64,000 nucleotides of DNA from Nevskiales bacterium (GCA_028698335.1 JAQVDP010000001.1:248001-312000), one strand, 5' to 3'. Shown: positions 26,207 to 35,071, counted from the stretch's first letter. A program made the numbers and translations. Notes: generated by a model not told the origin, from the letters alone.

Positions 26207-28258
26207 ATGCGCAAGTTCGCTCTCGGCGCCGTCAGCGCCGTAGCACTCGCGGCCTGCGGTCAATCCGCTGAAACGCCCACCGCGGCGCCCACGGCGGCAC
26301 CCGCGTCCCATCAGGTGGTATCCGGCATCGATACCGCACAGTTCGACGACTCGATCCGCGCCCAGGACGACTTCTACCGCCACATCAACGGCAAGTGGCT
26401 CAAGAACCATCCGGTTCCCTCGGACAAGTCGAACTACGGTTCGTTCACCAAGCTCGCGGACAACGCCGAGCAACAGCTCAAGGCCATCATCGAGGCGTCC
26501 GCGACCAAGGCCGACAAGCAGGCCGGCTCCGACGAGCAGAAGATCGGCGACTACTACGCGGCGTTCATGGACGAGGAACGCGTCGACGCGCTGGGCCTCG
26601 AACCGCTGGCCGGCGAGCTGGCGAAGATCGATGCCCTCGAGGACCGTGCACAGCTCGGCGCGCTGCTGGCCCACCTGTCCCGCATCGGCGTCAACCTGAT
26701 GCCGGGCTACATCGACAACGATGCCAAGGACTCCACGCAGTACATGGTGTACCTGTTCCAGGGCGGCACCGGCCTGCCGGACCGTGACTACTACCTCGAG
26801 GACGACCCCAAGTTCGCCGAGATCCGGACCCGGTACCAGGCCCACATCGGCAAGATGCTCGCGCTGGCCAAGGTCGACAACGCCGAAGCGCTGGCCGCCG
26901 ACATCATGGCGCTGGAAACCCGGCTCGCCGAGAAGCAGTGGACGAAAGTCGACTCGCGCGACGCCGACAAGACCTACAACAAGTACAGCTTCGACGAGCT
27001 GGCCGGGCTGATGCCGAACTTCGACTGGCCGGCGTTCATCGATGGCACCGGCATCGGCAAATCGCCGGGGATCGTCGTCAGCCAGCCGAGCTTCTTCGAG
27101 GCCTACGACGCCATCCTGAACAGCACCGATCTGGCCACGATCAAGGGCTGGCTGAAGTGGAATCTGCTGTCGGACTATGCGCCGTTCCTGTCCAAGCCCT
27201 TCGTCGACGAGAACTTCGCGTTCTACGGCACCACCCTCAACGGCATCGCCGAGCTCAAGCCGCGCTGGAAGCGCGGCGTCGACGCCACCGAGAACGCCCT
27301 CGGCGAGGTTCTCGGCCGGCTCTACGTGGCCGAGCACTTTCCGCCAGAGGCCAAGGCGCGGATGCAGGTACTGGTCGGCAATCTGGTCAAGGCCTACGAG
27401 GTCAGCATCAAGGATCTCGACTGGATGAGCGCGGAAACCAAGACCAGGGCGCTGGAGAAACTGTCCAAGTTCACGCCCAAGATCGGCTATCCGGACAAGT
27501 GGAAGGACTACTCCAGATTGTCGGTCAAGGCCGATGATCTGGTCGGCAATGTGATGCGTTCCAACCAGGTCGAGCACGACCGCGAGGTCGCCAAGCTCGG
27601 CGGCCCGATCGACCGCGGCGAGTGGCACATGACGCCGCAGACAGTGAATGCCTACTACAACCCCGGCATGAACGAGATCGTGTTCCCGGCCGCGATCCTG
27701 CAGCCGCCGTTCTTCGACATGAACGCCGACGACGCGGTCAACTATGGCGGCATCGGCGCGGTCATCGGCCACGAGATCGGCCACGGCTTCGACGACCAGG
27801 GCTCCAAGTACGATGGCGACGGCAACCTCAAGTCGTGGTGGACCGACGAGGACCGCAAACGCTTCGAGGAACGCACCAAGGCCCTGATCGCGCAGTACGA
27901 CGGCTACGAAGCGCTGCCCGGCGAGCACGTCAACGGTGCCTTCACGATCGGCGAGAACATCGGCGACCTCGGCGGCCTGTCGATCGCGTACAAGGCCTAT
28001 CGCATGGCCAACCCGGAGCCACCGGTGATCGACGGCTTCAGCGGCGACCAGCGCCTGTTCATCGGCTGGGCGCAGATCTGGCGCCGCAACTACAAGGACG
28101 CCAACCTGCTGCAGCGCCTGAAGTCGGATCCGCATTCGCCGTCCGAATTCCGCTGCAACGGCATCGTCCGCAACATTCCGGCCTGGTACACCGCGTTCGA
28201 CGTCGGTGCCGAAGACGCCTTGTTCCTGGCGCCGGAGCAGCGCGTCAAGATCTGGTAG
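26207..28258 (+). CDS. M13 family metallopeptidase lipoprotein (PepO-like)
   Basis: A 683-residue neprilysin-like zinc endopeptidase. The N terminus is a lipoprotein signal with lipobox LAAC (Cys18), followed by an Ala/Pro/Thr linker. M13_N domain about 50-430; catalytic domain after that, with zinc motif VIGHEIGHGFDDQG (near 521) and third ligand GENIGDLGG. The C-terminal RCNGIVRNIPAWYTAF is family-typical. Probably anchored in the envelope facing the periplasm. Followed by a strong terminator. Confidence 0.93.
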   Translation: MRKFALGAVSAVALAACGQSAETPTAAPTAAPASHQVVSGIDTAQFDDSIRAQDDFYRHINGKWLKNHPVPSDKSNYGSFTKLADNAEQQLKAIIEASATKADKQAGSDEQKIGDYYAAFMDEERVDALGLEPLAGELAKIDALEDRAQLGALLAHLSRIGVNLMPGYIDNDAKDSTQYMVYLFQGGTGLPDRDYYLEDDPKFAEIRTRYQAHIGKMLALAKVDNAEALAADIMALETRLAEKQWTKVDSRDADKTYNKYSFDELAGLMPNFDWPAFIDGTGIGKSPGIVVSQPSFFEAYDAILNSTDLATIKGWLKWNLLSDYAPFLSKPFVDENFAFYGTTLNGIAELKPRWKRGVDATENALGEVLGRLYVAEHFPPEAKARMQVLVGNLVKAYEVSIKDLDWMSAETKTRALEKLSKFTPKIGYPDKWKDYSRLSVKADDLVGNVMRSNQVEHDREVAKLGGPIDRGEWHMTPQTVNAYYNPGMNEIVFPAAILQPPFFDMNADDAVNYGGIGAVIGHEIGHGFDDQGSKYDGDGNLKSWWTDEDRKRFEERTKALIAQYDGYEALPGEHVNGAFTIGENIGDLGGLSIAYKAYRMANPEPPVIDGFSGDQRLFIGWAQIWRRNYKDANLLQRLKSDPHSPSEFRCNGIVRNIPAWYTAFDVGAEDALFLAPEQRVKIW

Positions 28259-28280
28259 TTCAAGTCCGCAGCAGTCACGC

Positions 28281-28308
28281 AAAGAGGCCGGAACGTTCCG
28301 GCCTCTTT
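28281..28308. terminator. Bidirectional Rho-independent terminator
   Basis: AAAGAGGCCGGAAC (28281-28294) is followed directly by its exact complement GTTCCGGCCTCTTT. The A run on one side and T run on the other allow it to end transcription of both the M13 peptidase and the convergent roadblock operon. Confidence 0.85.
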
Positions 28309-28385
28309 GGTTTCGGCAAGGCAGCCTGCGCGCGGCGGCACGTCTCCCGGGTGCCGGGGTCGCGCGCATTTGAAGACGCGAAGAC

Positions 28386-28793
28386 TCAGGGGCAGTGGTT
28401 CTTGATCTGCGGCAGCACCCCGCGCAGCGCTGCCCAGCCCATGCCCAGATTGGCACGCTTGGTGGTGATCAGCACCGCCAAGGCGTTCGGCTTGTCCGGC
28501 ACGATCGACATGAAGTGAAAGGTCGCCTCGGTGCTCATCTGCACTTCCTTGATCGAGTTGACGACTTCCTTGCCACGCTGCGAGCTGAGCAGTTTCTCGA
28601 CCGTGGTCACGGTCTTGCCGCGGAACATGTCGACCGCCGCCGCCGCCACCGCGTCGAGATAGCTCTGGGTGAAGTACGGCACGTTGTGGGACACCGACAG
28701 CAACAGCCCGGAACTCAGGTCGACGACGGCCATCGCCAGAGAGTCGTTGACGTCCCGCAGGACCGAATCGCAGATTTCGTTGAGGTTTTTCAT
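28386..28793 (-). CDS. Roadblock/LC7-type protein 2
   Basis: A 135-residue protein (MKNLNEICDSVLRDVNDSLA start) with the alternating helix-strand pattern of roadblock/LC7 domains: MAVVDLSSGLLLSVSHNVPY, then a helix (YLDAVAAAAVDMFRG), then FHFMSIVPDKPNALAVLITTK. Such proteins dimerise and act as regulators of Mgl/Rab-like GTPases. AAGGAG precedes the ATG at 28793. Last gene of the kinase/phosphatase-GTPase operon, 28 bases after roadblock 1. Confidence 0.8.
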   Translation of the reverse strand: MKNLNEICDSVLRDVNDSLAMAVVDLSSGLLLSVSHNVPYFTQSYLDAVAAAAVDMFRGKTVTTVEKLLSSQRGKEVVNSIKEVQMSTEATFHFMSIVPDKPNALAVLITTKRANLGMGWAALRGVLPQIKNHCP

Positions 28794-28821
28794 CACATCT
28801 CCTTGGTTGATTCGAAGCATT

Positions 28822-29253
28822 TCATGACGCAATGGACGCCGGCATCGACGTCCGGTTCTTCAGGTCATTGCCGATCGCAACGCAGCAGTTCCGGCACTGC
28901 AGCAACAGCTGCCCGAAAGGACTCTGGTCGGTGACCACCACCATCAGCACCAGCGGCGGCGGCCCTCCCGGAATCGACATCAGCACGACCTTGCCGAGAT
29001 CGCTGTCGACGATGATGTCGCGCGAACGCTCCAGGCCGGTCTCGCGCGCGAGCGCGTCGCCGAGCCCCTGCATCGCGCTGGCCATCGCGGAAAGCTGGCT
29101 GAGCGGCAGCTCGGTGACGGTCACACTGACCAGTTCGAATCCGTCGCTGCTGGCAAGGATCGCGGCTCGGACGCCGGGCAGATCGTCGGCCAGACGCTGC
29201 AGATGCGGTTCGGCCAGCTCGCGCGCGAGCCGGCGGGCGTCGGCGTTGCTCAT
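28822..29253 (-). CDS. Roadblock/LC7 domain protein 1
   Basis: A 143-residue protein with a good roadblock/LC7 pattern: VRAAILASSDGFELVSVTV, a helix LSQLSAMASAMQGLGDAL, and IIVDSDLGKVVLMSIPGGP followed by LVLMVVV. In bacteria this fold forms MglB-type GTPase-activating or regulatory subunits. It overlaps the GTPase stop by four bases (ATGA), so the two are translationally coupled. Contains two adjacent cysteines (RNCC) near the end. Confidence 0.88.
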   Translation of the reverse strand: MSNADARRLARELAEPHLQRLADDLPGVRAAILASSDGFELVSVTVTELPLSQLSAMASAMQGLGDALARETGLERSRDIIVDSDLGKVVLMSIPGGPPPLVLMVVVTDQSPFGQLLLQCRNCCVAIGNDLKNRTSMPASIAS

Positions 29254-29783
29254 AGCGTCATCTCCAGCTGGCTGAGCAGGGCGTTGACCAGCATCAGCAC
29301 ATCGTCGCGCCGGCGGACGTCCGCAGACAGGACCGGGAGCAGGATTCCATCATTGGCGAGCACGTCGCCGAAGTCGTCGATCGCCGGACGCATGTGGGTC
29401 TCGGTCCGGCCGACGGCGACGACCATGCGGCCGTTGCGGGCGAAGGCCTCGAAGTGTCCGACGTAGGTGCGCAGATCGGCGAGCGGATCCGGCCGGGAGT
29501 TGTCGATCAGCAGCACGATCCCGAGTGCGCCCCGCGCCAGCACGCCCCACATGAAATCGAAGCGCATCTGTCCGGGCGTGCCGACGAGTTGGATCTTGCC
29601 GCCCTCCTCGAGCGTGAACTCGCCGTAGTCCAGCGCCACCGTCGTCGTCGCCTTGTCGTAGGCAAGGCGGTCACTGTTGAGCGCTTCGGTCACCACCGGA
29701 GGAATTTCGCTCAGGGCGGCGATCGAGGTGGTCTTGCCGGCGCCCATGGTGCCGGTGAACAGGATCTTGTGTTCGCTGCTCAC
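29250..29783 (-). CDS. Small Ras-like GTPase of the MglA-like bacterial family
   Basis: A 177-residue P-loop GTPase. G1: GTMGAGKTT (11-19). Switch region with conserved Thr: YDKATTTVALDYGEF (42-56). G3: LVGTPGQMRF (66-75), in place of DxxG. The G4 region reads VVAVGRTETH (121-130) instead of N/TKxD, so guanine specificity may be altered. GTG start at 29783 overlaps the upstream gene by four bases. Partner roadblock proteins follow directly. These GTPases act as spatial or signalling switches; the role here is unknown. Confidence 0.87.
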   Translation of the reverse strand: MSSEHKILFTGTMGAGKTTSIAALSEIPPVVTEALNSDRLAYDKATTTVALDYGEFTLEEGGKIQLVGTPGQMRFDFMWGVLARGALGIVLLIDNSRPDPLADLRTYVGHFEAFARNGRMVVAVGRTETHMRPAIDDFGDVLANDGILLPVLSADVRRRDDVLMLVNALLSQLEMTL

Positions 29784-30670
29784 GCCGCCAACCCGAGGCG
29801 CCGGCGCACGGTTGTCAGCAGTCTCCGCAATCCGGCGTCGGCGCCTTGGGCCGGCCGTGGCTCGACCTGCGCCGGTGGCTGATCGAGGCGGGTTGCGAAT
29901 CCGGCCATGACGCAACCACCGAGAAAGGCATCAACATCCGGCTGCGGCACCAGCACGGCCTTGGCCGCCGCCCACGGCGAGCTGCCGTGCCGCGCGAAAT
30001 ACGCCGCCAGTTTCACGAAGCTCGGCCGGTGCGGCAGGCGCCCGAAGTCCGGCCAGCGCCGTAACCGGTAAAACCCCGGATCAACTTGGGCGTCGGCGAC
30101 ACCGGCCCGCCACAGCAGCTCGGTCAACGCGCCTTCGTGCGCCAGCTCTCCGGGTGCGGAACGTGCCTCCGTCCAGCCGCTCTGGCTCAGCGGCACAGCC
30201 GACAGCGGCTGGCTCGCGCGATAGCGCTGCAGCTGGCGATCCGCTTCGATCCGAAGCGTGCCATCGCTCAACAGGAGGCGGGTCTGATCCTGCGGCCATG
30301 CACGGAGCCGGCGTGCCAGCGTCGCTGGGTCGGACGGCATTGCGGCCCGGACTTCGGCGACCATTGGGGACGTGGCCTCCGCGGCTTCTCCCTGCAGACG
30401 CGCCGACGCCCGGTCGAGGGCGCCGATGACCCCGGCAATCCGCAGCGGCGGACACAGCGTGGGACCGGCCGCATTGTCGTCTCCATAGGCAATGACGACG
30501 CGTGTTCCGGGTCGGGGCTCGCGGCCCGCGGGCACGATCTCGGCGTCGGCAACGCCACTGTCGAGATAGGTCCAGTCATCCCGGGTCTTGCCCGGCAGCA
30601 GGGTCAGGTACGACTTGATCAGCATGACCTCCTTGTCAGTCAGTCCTGGGGCATTGACGGTGCGATTCAT
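29780..30670 (-). CDS. Hypothetical protein of the GTPase/roadblock operon
   Basis: A 296-residue cytoplasmic protein that I do not recognise. The first 110 residues alternate strands and helices (VMLIKSYLTLLPGKTRDDW, GTRVVIAYGDDNAAG, LCPPLRIAGVIGALDRA), somewhat like a degenerate receiver-type domain. Residues about 180-265 look helical and may form a winged-helix-like unit (TELLWRAGVADAQV, FVKLAAYFARHGSSPW, AAKAVLVPQPDVDAFLGG). The tail is Pro/Ala-rich then basic (RRLLTTVRRRLGL). It is coupled to the GTPase by a GTGA overlap, so it is probably an effector or adaptor; that is inference from position. Confidence 0.75.
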   Translation of the reverse strand: MNRTVNAPGLTDKEVMLIKSYLTLLPGKTRDDWTYLDSGVADAEIVPAGREPRPGTRVVIAYGDDNAAGPTLCPPLRIAGVIGALDRASARLQGEAAEATSPMVAEVRAAMPSDPATLARRLRAWPQDQTRLLLSDGTLRIEADRQLQRYRASQPLSAVPLSQSGWTEARSAPGELAHEGALTELLWRAGVADAQVDPGFYRLRRWPDFGRLPHRPSFVKLAAYFARHGSSPWAAAKAVLVPQPDVDAFLGGCVMAGFATRLDQPPAQVEPRPAQGADAGLRRLLTTVRRRLGLAA

Positions 30671-30691
30671 GGGCTCGTTCTCGGCAAGGTC

Positions 30692-32212
30692 TCAGGTTCC
30701 GGCACGCAGCCGCTCGATCAGCGCGTCGGGCAGTTCGGCGGCAGCCATGTCGCGCGCAGTGGATTCGACGTCATAGGCCACCGACAGGAATTCGATGCGG
30801 CTGCTGCCCGGTTCGAAAATCGCGAACTGCGCGGCGATGCCGCCGCGACGCGGCTGGCCGACCGCGCCGGGACAGACCAGCGCCTGGCGGTAGTCGCCAA
30901 GCGACTGCTGCATGGACGTGTCGAGTCCGAGCGTCGTTTCGGTGGCGAAGTACACACCGGGGGTATGGGTATGGCCGTGAAAGGCCCAGCGATAATCGTG
31001 GTCGGCCAGGTACCGCAGGTTGTCCTCGTAGGTCAGCCGGTAGACGTAGGCGTTGAAGAACGTCGGGTCCATCGGCGCGCCATGCTGCGCCAGCCAGCCG
31101 TCCCGCTCGATCCGCGTCGGGAGCTGACCCAGCCATTCGAGGTCCTCGGCGTCGAGGTGCTGGCGGGTCCATTCGATGACGCGAAACGCGGTCTCACTGA
31201 AACCAGCCGGGCGGTTGCCGGTTGCGGCCGCTTGGTCGTGATTGCCACGCACGATCTCGAACCCGCTGTCACGCAGCAGACGCACGCATTCGCGGGGATG
31301 CGGCCCGTAGCCGACGATGTCGCCGAGGACGATCCCCTGCGATACCCCCCGGTCACGCAACGCCGTCATCACCGCGTCGAGCGCGGGCCGGTTGGCGTGG
31401 ATGTCGGCAAGCAGCGCGATCGGGCGCTGGGCCTGCACCGAGCGTCTGCTGCGGCTGTGCGGGCTGATCCCGAGCAGACCTTCGATGAAGCCGTCGCGCC
31501 GGTGTTGCTGCAGCTCGCCAGCGAAGAAGGATCCACGCACGCTGTCGGCGATGCGTTCGCAGAAGGCGGCGTCGCCGAAACCGGCAATGACGGCCTGGCG
31601 CACGAACTGCCCGAGCACCTGCGCAAACTTGGGTGACAGCGTCCGCACCTTGCGGATGGTGACCCCGATCGACTGGCTGAAGTTGGCGAAGTCGTCCCAG
31701 GCGTAGACGTCATCATCGACGTAGTAGAGGCGGTCCTGGGCGTCGTACGCGAAGTTCGACAGCCCTTCGTCGAGGCGCACGCGAAAACTTGCGGCGATCC
31801 GGATGTACGCCTGGAACATCGTGCGCAGGTGCCGGAAATACCGCGCCGGATCGGTCTCCGCGGCAGGACGGTGCAGCGGGGTCAGACGCGGTGTGATGTT
31901 GCCGATCCGCGTGCCTCCGGCATCGCGGATGACGAACCAGGTCTTCGCCGGATGATGGACGCGATACAGACGCTCGCGATCGAGTTGGTCCTGCGCCCGG
32001 GTCTCGACGTCCTGTGGCTCGTCCGGGCCGGCGCAGTCGCGCTCTTTGAGCACCCACTCGTCGTCCGCATGCACGTGGGTCGTCGGTCGGCCGGTGAATT
32101 CGCCGTCGTGGTCCAGCCGGACCGGCGCGCCGGTCCGCAGACGCGCGATGACACTCGTGGCGCACTCGCGCCCCGGCTCAATCGCTCCGACGATAACGAT
32201 CCCTTCGCCCAC
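30692..32212 (-). CDS. Protein-kinase-like domain fused to a metallophosphoesterase
   Basis: A 506-residue fusion. The N-terminal part (1-about 245) has a kinase-like residue pattern: Lys56 in EWVLKERD, a catalytic-loop-like LDEGLSNF (Asp148, Asn153, five apart), and YYVDDDVYAW (Asp166/167) at the metal-binding position. The C-terminal part (about 262-500) is a YfcE/ApaH-type metallophosphoesterase: ALLADIHAN (Asp270, His272), VLGDIVGYG (Asp298), RGNHDQ (Asn324, His325), QHG (His378) and FHGHTHTP (His412, 414). First gene of the operon with the GTPase and roadblock proteins. The start is GTG with GGAGG just upstream. Phosphoesterase call is firm; kinase-like call is from motif spacing only. 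Confidence 0.85.
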   Translation of the reverse strand: MGEGIVIVGAIEPGRECATSVIARLRTGAPVRLDHDGEFTGRPTTHVHADDEWVLKERDCAGPDEPQDVETRAQDQLDRERLYRVHHPAKTWFVIRDAGGTRIGNITPRLTPLHRPAAETDPARYFRHLRTMFQAYIRIAASFRVRLDEGLSNFAYDAQDRLYYVDDDVYAWDDFANFSQSIGVTIRKVRTLSPKFAQVLGQFVRQAVIAGFGDAAFCERIADSVRGSFFAGELQQHRRDGFIEGLLGISPHSRSRRSVQAQRPIALLADIHANRPALDAVMTALRDRGVSQGIVLGDIVGYGPHPRECVRLLRDSGFEIVRGNHDQAAATGNRPAGFSETAFRVIEWTRQHLDAEDLEWLGQLPTRIERDGWLAQHGAPMDPTFFNAYVYRLTYEDNLRYLADHDYRWAFHGHTHTPGVYFATETTLGLDTSMQQSLGDYRQALVCPGAVGQPRRGGIAAQFAIFEPGSSRIEFLSVAYDVESTARDMAAAELPDALIERLRAGT

Positions 32213-32302
32213 CCGACCTCCACTCGATGGTGGGCATTCTGTCCGGGGCGTTGTGGATAATTGCGGGATCGGCGGCGAGCGGTCGCCCTGCTCCGACGAA
32301 AT

Positions 32303-32318
32303 GTAGGAATCGTCCTAC
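32303..32318. promoter_or_regulatory. Inverted repeat GTAGGA-ATCG-TCCTAC upstream of the kinase/phosphatase operon
   Basis: A perfect 6-bp inverted repeat with a 4-base spacer, about 90 bases before the operon's GTG start and in the only gap between it and the beta-propeller gene. It may be an operator for this operon. I cannot name the regulator. A related but imperfect GTAGGAATTCCAC occurs near 36191. Confidence 0.4.
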
Positions 32319-32351
32319 GGCACGCCCGTTGATCCGGCGCGCCGACCGTCG

Positions 32352-34499
32352 TCAGGGACTCCCGCCGGGCGTCGCGTCCGTGGCCAGATAGCAGCACGGC
32401 GGGTCATAGGGCAGCCCACGGCTCCCCAGCGTGACGTCCGGTTGCAGCGCATCGCTGGCGATGACGCCGACGGCGGAGATCGTGTACAGATAGGTGCCCG
32501 CACCGTCCTGCATGAACACGCTGCGCCGGGGCTGGGCGGCATAGACCAGATCGCGACACGGTGGGCGCTCGGCGCCGTTGGGTGTCGCGCAGGCGTCGGT
32601 GCCGGCGGCCAGGGCGGTGTGGTCGATGCGGCCGGTTTCCAGCAGCGGACTGCCGCTGTCCGGCGCCACGCGCACGACCAGGAACCCGGCGAAATCGGTG
32701 CCGGCGGCATCCTTGCCGTAAGCCTGCAACGGCACCGCCAGCGTGCCCGGCGTCGCCGCGGCGGCGGCATCGGGGAAATAACTGAACGCGTGCGGATCGT
32801 ATTCGGCGGCGCTGTAGCTGTATCCGGCGTCGCCCGTCCCCGGGGTGACGACCGCCCGCTGCTGGATGCTGTCCAGGTTGCGGACATCGAACAGCTGGAT
32901 CGCCACCTCGCCGGTCAGCTGCTCGTCGGTGCCGGCGCGCCCGATGGTCAGCAGGTAGTCGTCGCCGAGCGGCATCAGGTAGCTGGAGAATCCCGGAATC
33001 TTGAGGGTATCGGCGACGCGCGGCTGGCGCGGATCGGACAGATCCAGCGCGAACAGCGGGTCGACCTGGCGGTAGGTGACGACGAAGCCCCGCGGGCCGA
33101 CGAAGCGGGCACCCTGGACGGTCTCTCCCGGCGCCAGGTCGCGCACCGCACCGAGCTGCGCCATGGTGCCGTCGCCGGTGGCGTCGAGAATCGTCACGTG
33201 ATTGTAGGGGCCACCTTCGCGACCGCGTTCGGTGGTCGCGACGCGCAGTGCCCCGGCGTATTCGGACGCCTGGTAAGCGTTGCCCAGCGAGCCGTCGACC
33301 AGGCCCAGTGCGCGATAGGCCACCGGCCCGTCGGCGCTCAGCGCCAGGCGGTAGATCGCGGTCTGGTCGGCCTGCTCCGGCGCGAAAAACCAGCCGAAGC
33401 TCGATTGCATCAGGTACAGGTTGGCGGCGGATGCGTAGACCTGATAGGCGTTGTTGACGATGGCGCTGATCGCATGCTGGCTGGCGTCGGTATTGAAGCT
33501 GTCGACCAGCGCCAGCCCCATCGCGGTCGTGACCTCGGGATGCGAGATCGCGTCGCAGGCCAGTTGCTGGCGTTGCTCGGACTGACCGGCCAATTGCCGG
33601 CTCAGCGTCGGCAGGAACGGGGCCGCGCCCGCCGCCTGCACCCGCCGCGCGATCTCGGCGCGCACCTGGGCCTTGAGCGCGTCGGCGTCGGCGCCGTCAC
33701 CAGCACCGCGCACCTCGAAATAGCGCTGCCGCAGGTCGGCGAGGGCGTCACCGCCGTCGTAGAACCAGTCCGGCGTCGGCACGTCGAAGCGGCTCACCCG
33801 GTGGATGCGTGCGCCGATGCGCCGCGTCTGCAGGGCATAGCCGTCCACTGACAGTCGCGCCTGCTCGACCGGCGCCAGGGGATCCTGCAGACCGTAGACC
33901 ACCGCCACCGCCCGGGCCCGGTTGTCGGCGTAGCTGCCGCCCAGCACGACGAGGGATCCGGCTTCCGGATCGAGGTAGAAATCGGTGGCGTAGAAGGCCG
34001 GGTCGTCCCCGCCGACGTCGATCGACGTGACCGCCCGTTGTTCCAGGCCCTGCGGTGGAAACGCCTCGAGCACATGCAACTGGCGCCCGGACAAGACGTA
34101 GAGACGCCCGGCGGCATCGGCGCGCACCACGTCGGCCTCGTCGACGCCGGACTCCTGGGTATTGGTGGTCGAGACCCGGTCCGGTTGCGGGTCGGGGGCA
34201 GCGCCCCCCGTCACCGCCGTGTCACCGTCCGTGAACTCCGGCGTCGCGGCGAAAACCGGACAGGGTCCGTCGGCGAAGCAGTAGTACTGCGTCAGGAACT
34301 GCTCGCTGAGCGCATCGGCGGCGTAGTCGAGAAAATCGCCGCAATCGGCCGAGAAGGTCTCCAGCGCAAGCTTGGCCGGCGGCGTCTTGACCAGCTCCTC
34401 CGGAGTCGGCCCGCCGGGATCACTCCCTCCTGAGCCGCCCCCGCACGCACCCAGCAGTCCCGCCAGACCCACGACGATGATCGCGCTTTGCTTGCGCAT
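32352..34499 (-). CDS. Beta-propeller domain lipoprotein
   Basis: A 715-residue envelope protein of the secreted beta-propeller family (the family with conserved STTNTQESGVDEADVVR near 115 and following LYVLSGRQLHVLEAF). Lipobox LLGAC (Cys near 19) followed by a Gly/Ser/Pro linker shows lipid anchoring. Repeated blocks of strand-rich sequence (for example FVVTYRQVDPLFALDLSDPR, YLLTIGRAGTD) support a propeller. Function unknown. The start ATG at 34499 has GGAGGAAG upstream. Confidence 0.87.
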   Translation of the reverse strand: MRKQSAIIVVGLAGLLGACGGGSGGSDPGGPTPEELVKTPPAKLALETFSADCGDFLDYAADALSEQFLTQYYCFADGPCPVFAATPEFTDGDTAVTGGAAPDPQPDRVSTTNTQESGVDEADVVRADAAGRLYVLSGRQLHVLEAFPPQGLEQRAVTSIDVGGDDPAFYATDFYLDPEAGSLVVLGGSYADNRARAVAVVYGLQDPLAPVEQARLSVDGYALQTRRIGARIHRVSRFDVPTPDWFYDGGDALADLRQRYFEVRGAGDGADADALKAQVRAEIARRVQAAGAAPFLPTLSRQLAGQSEQRQQLACDAISHPEVTTAMGLALVDSFNTDASQHAISAIVNNAYQVYASAANLYLMQSSFGWFFAPEQADQTAIYRLALSADGPVAYRALGLVDGSLGNAYQASEYAGALRVATTERGREGGPYNHVTILDATGDGTMAQLGAVRDLAPGETVQGARFVGPRGFVVTYRQVDPLFALDLSDPRQPRVADTLKIPGFSSYLMPLGDDYLLTIGRAGTDEQLTGEVAIQLFDVRNLDSIQQRAVVTPGTGDAGYSYSAAEYDPHAFSYFPDAAAAATPGTLAVPLQAYGKDAAGTDFAGFLVVRVAPDSGSPLLETGRIDHTALAAGTDACATPNGAERPPCRDLVYAAQPRRSVFMQDGAGTYLYTISAVGVIASDALQPDVTLGSRGLPYDPPCCYLATDATPGGSP

Positions 34500-34585
34500 G
34501 ACGGCTTCCTCCCCATTCGCAGGGAGACGAGCATAGCGCAACTGACCCGGGCGTCACGCCCCCCGCCGCAGCGGCGGAATCGCGC

Positions 34586-35071
34586 CTATGTGGCCGCGAC
34601 CGGACCCTGCTTTTCGTGCTCCAGATGCTGGATCAGCCCGTTGAGCACGTACCAGTAGCGATCGGGGTCGCGCAGCAGTTCGGGATAGTGCTTCAGGGCG
34701 CCTTGCAGACGCCGATCGGTCAGGTTCTGGATGCCGATGCGCTCGGCTATCGTCCGCAGCAGCTGCGGATGTTCCTGCTCGACCTCGATGATCTCCTGCA
34801 GCGCCGGACCCAGCAGCCCGCGCCGTCGGTCCCGCACCCGCAGGCGGCGATAGACCGTCGCCAGGTAGCCGGCACCGGTCCCGCCGGCCAGGCCGGTCAG
34901 GACCCACGGCATGTTGCCGGGGTCGAGCAGATAGGGCACCAGCCCGAAGCCGATTCCACCGAGCACGGTCAGTACGTCCAGATCCTTGAAATGCAGGGGA
35001 TCGGCTTCGACGTAGGCCTTGGTGCGGGTCATCTGTGCCTTGGTGCGCAGACTCAGGTGGTAGGGATGCAT
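34586..35071 (-). CDS. Small membrane protein of unknown function
   Basis: About 161 residues. Two hydrophobic segments (VLTVLGGIGFGLVPYLL and WVLTGLAGGTGAGYLA) lie in the middle, flanked by a charged N terminus and a longer cytoplasmic helical C terminus (GPALQEIIEVEQEHPQLLRT, LKHYPELLRDPDRYWYVL). No family recognised. The start is uncertain: ATG 35071 (MHPYHLSL) or ATG 35032 (MTRTKAYV, with AAGG upstream). Confidence 0.65.
   Translation of the reverse strand: MHPYHLSLRTKAQMTRTKAYVEADPLHFKDLDVLTVLGGIGFGLVPYLLDPGNMPWVLTGLAGGTGAGYLATVYRRLRVRDRRRGLLGPALQEIIEVEQEHPQLLRTIAERIGIQNLTDRRLQGALKHYPELLRDPDRYWYVLNGLIQHLEHEKQGPVAAT

Noticed and set aside
26159-28456. Long minus-strand open frame opposite the M13 peptidase
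   Set aside because: Translation has no recognisable domain and the plus-strand gene has full catalytic motifs.
30692-32212. N-terminal domain as an aminoglycoside phosphotransferase resistance gene
   Set aside because: Only the general kinase-like residue spacing is seen; the fusion to a phosphoesterase and the operon context argue for signalling, not resistance.
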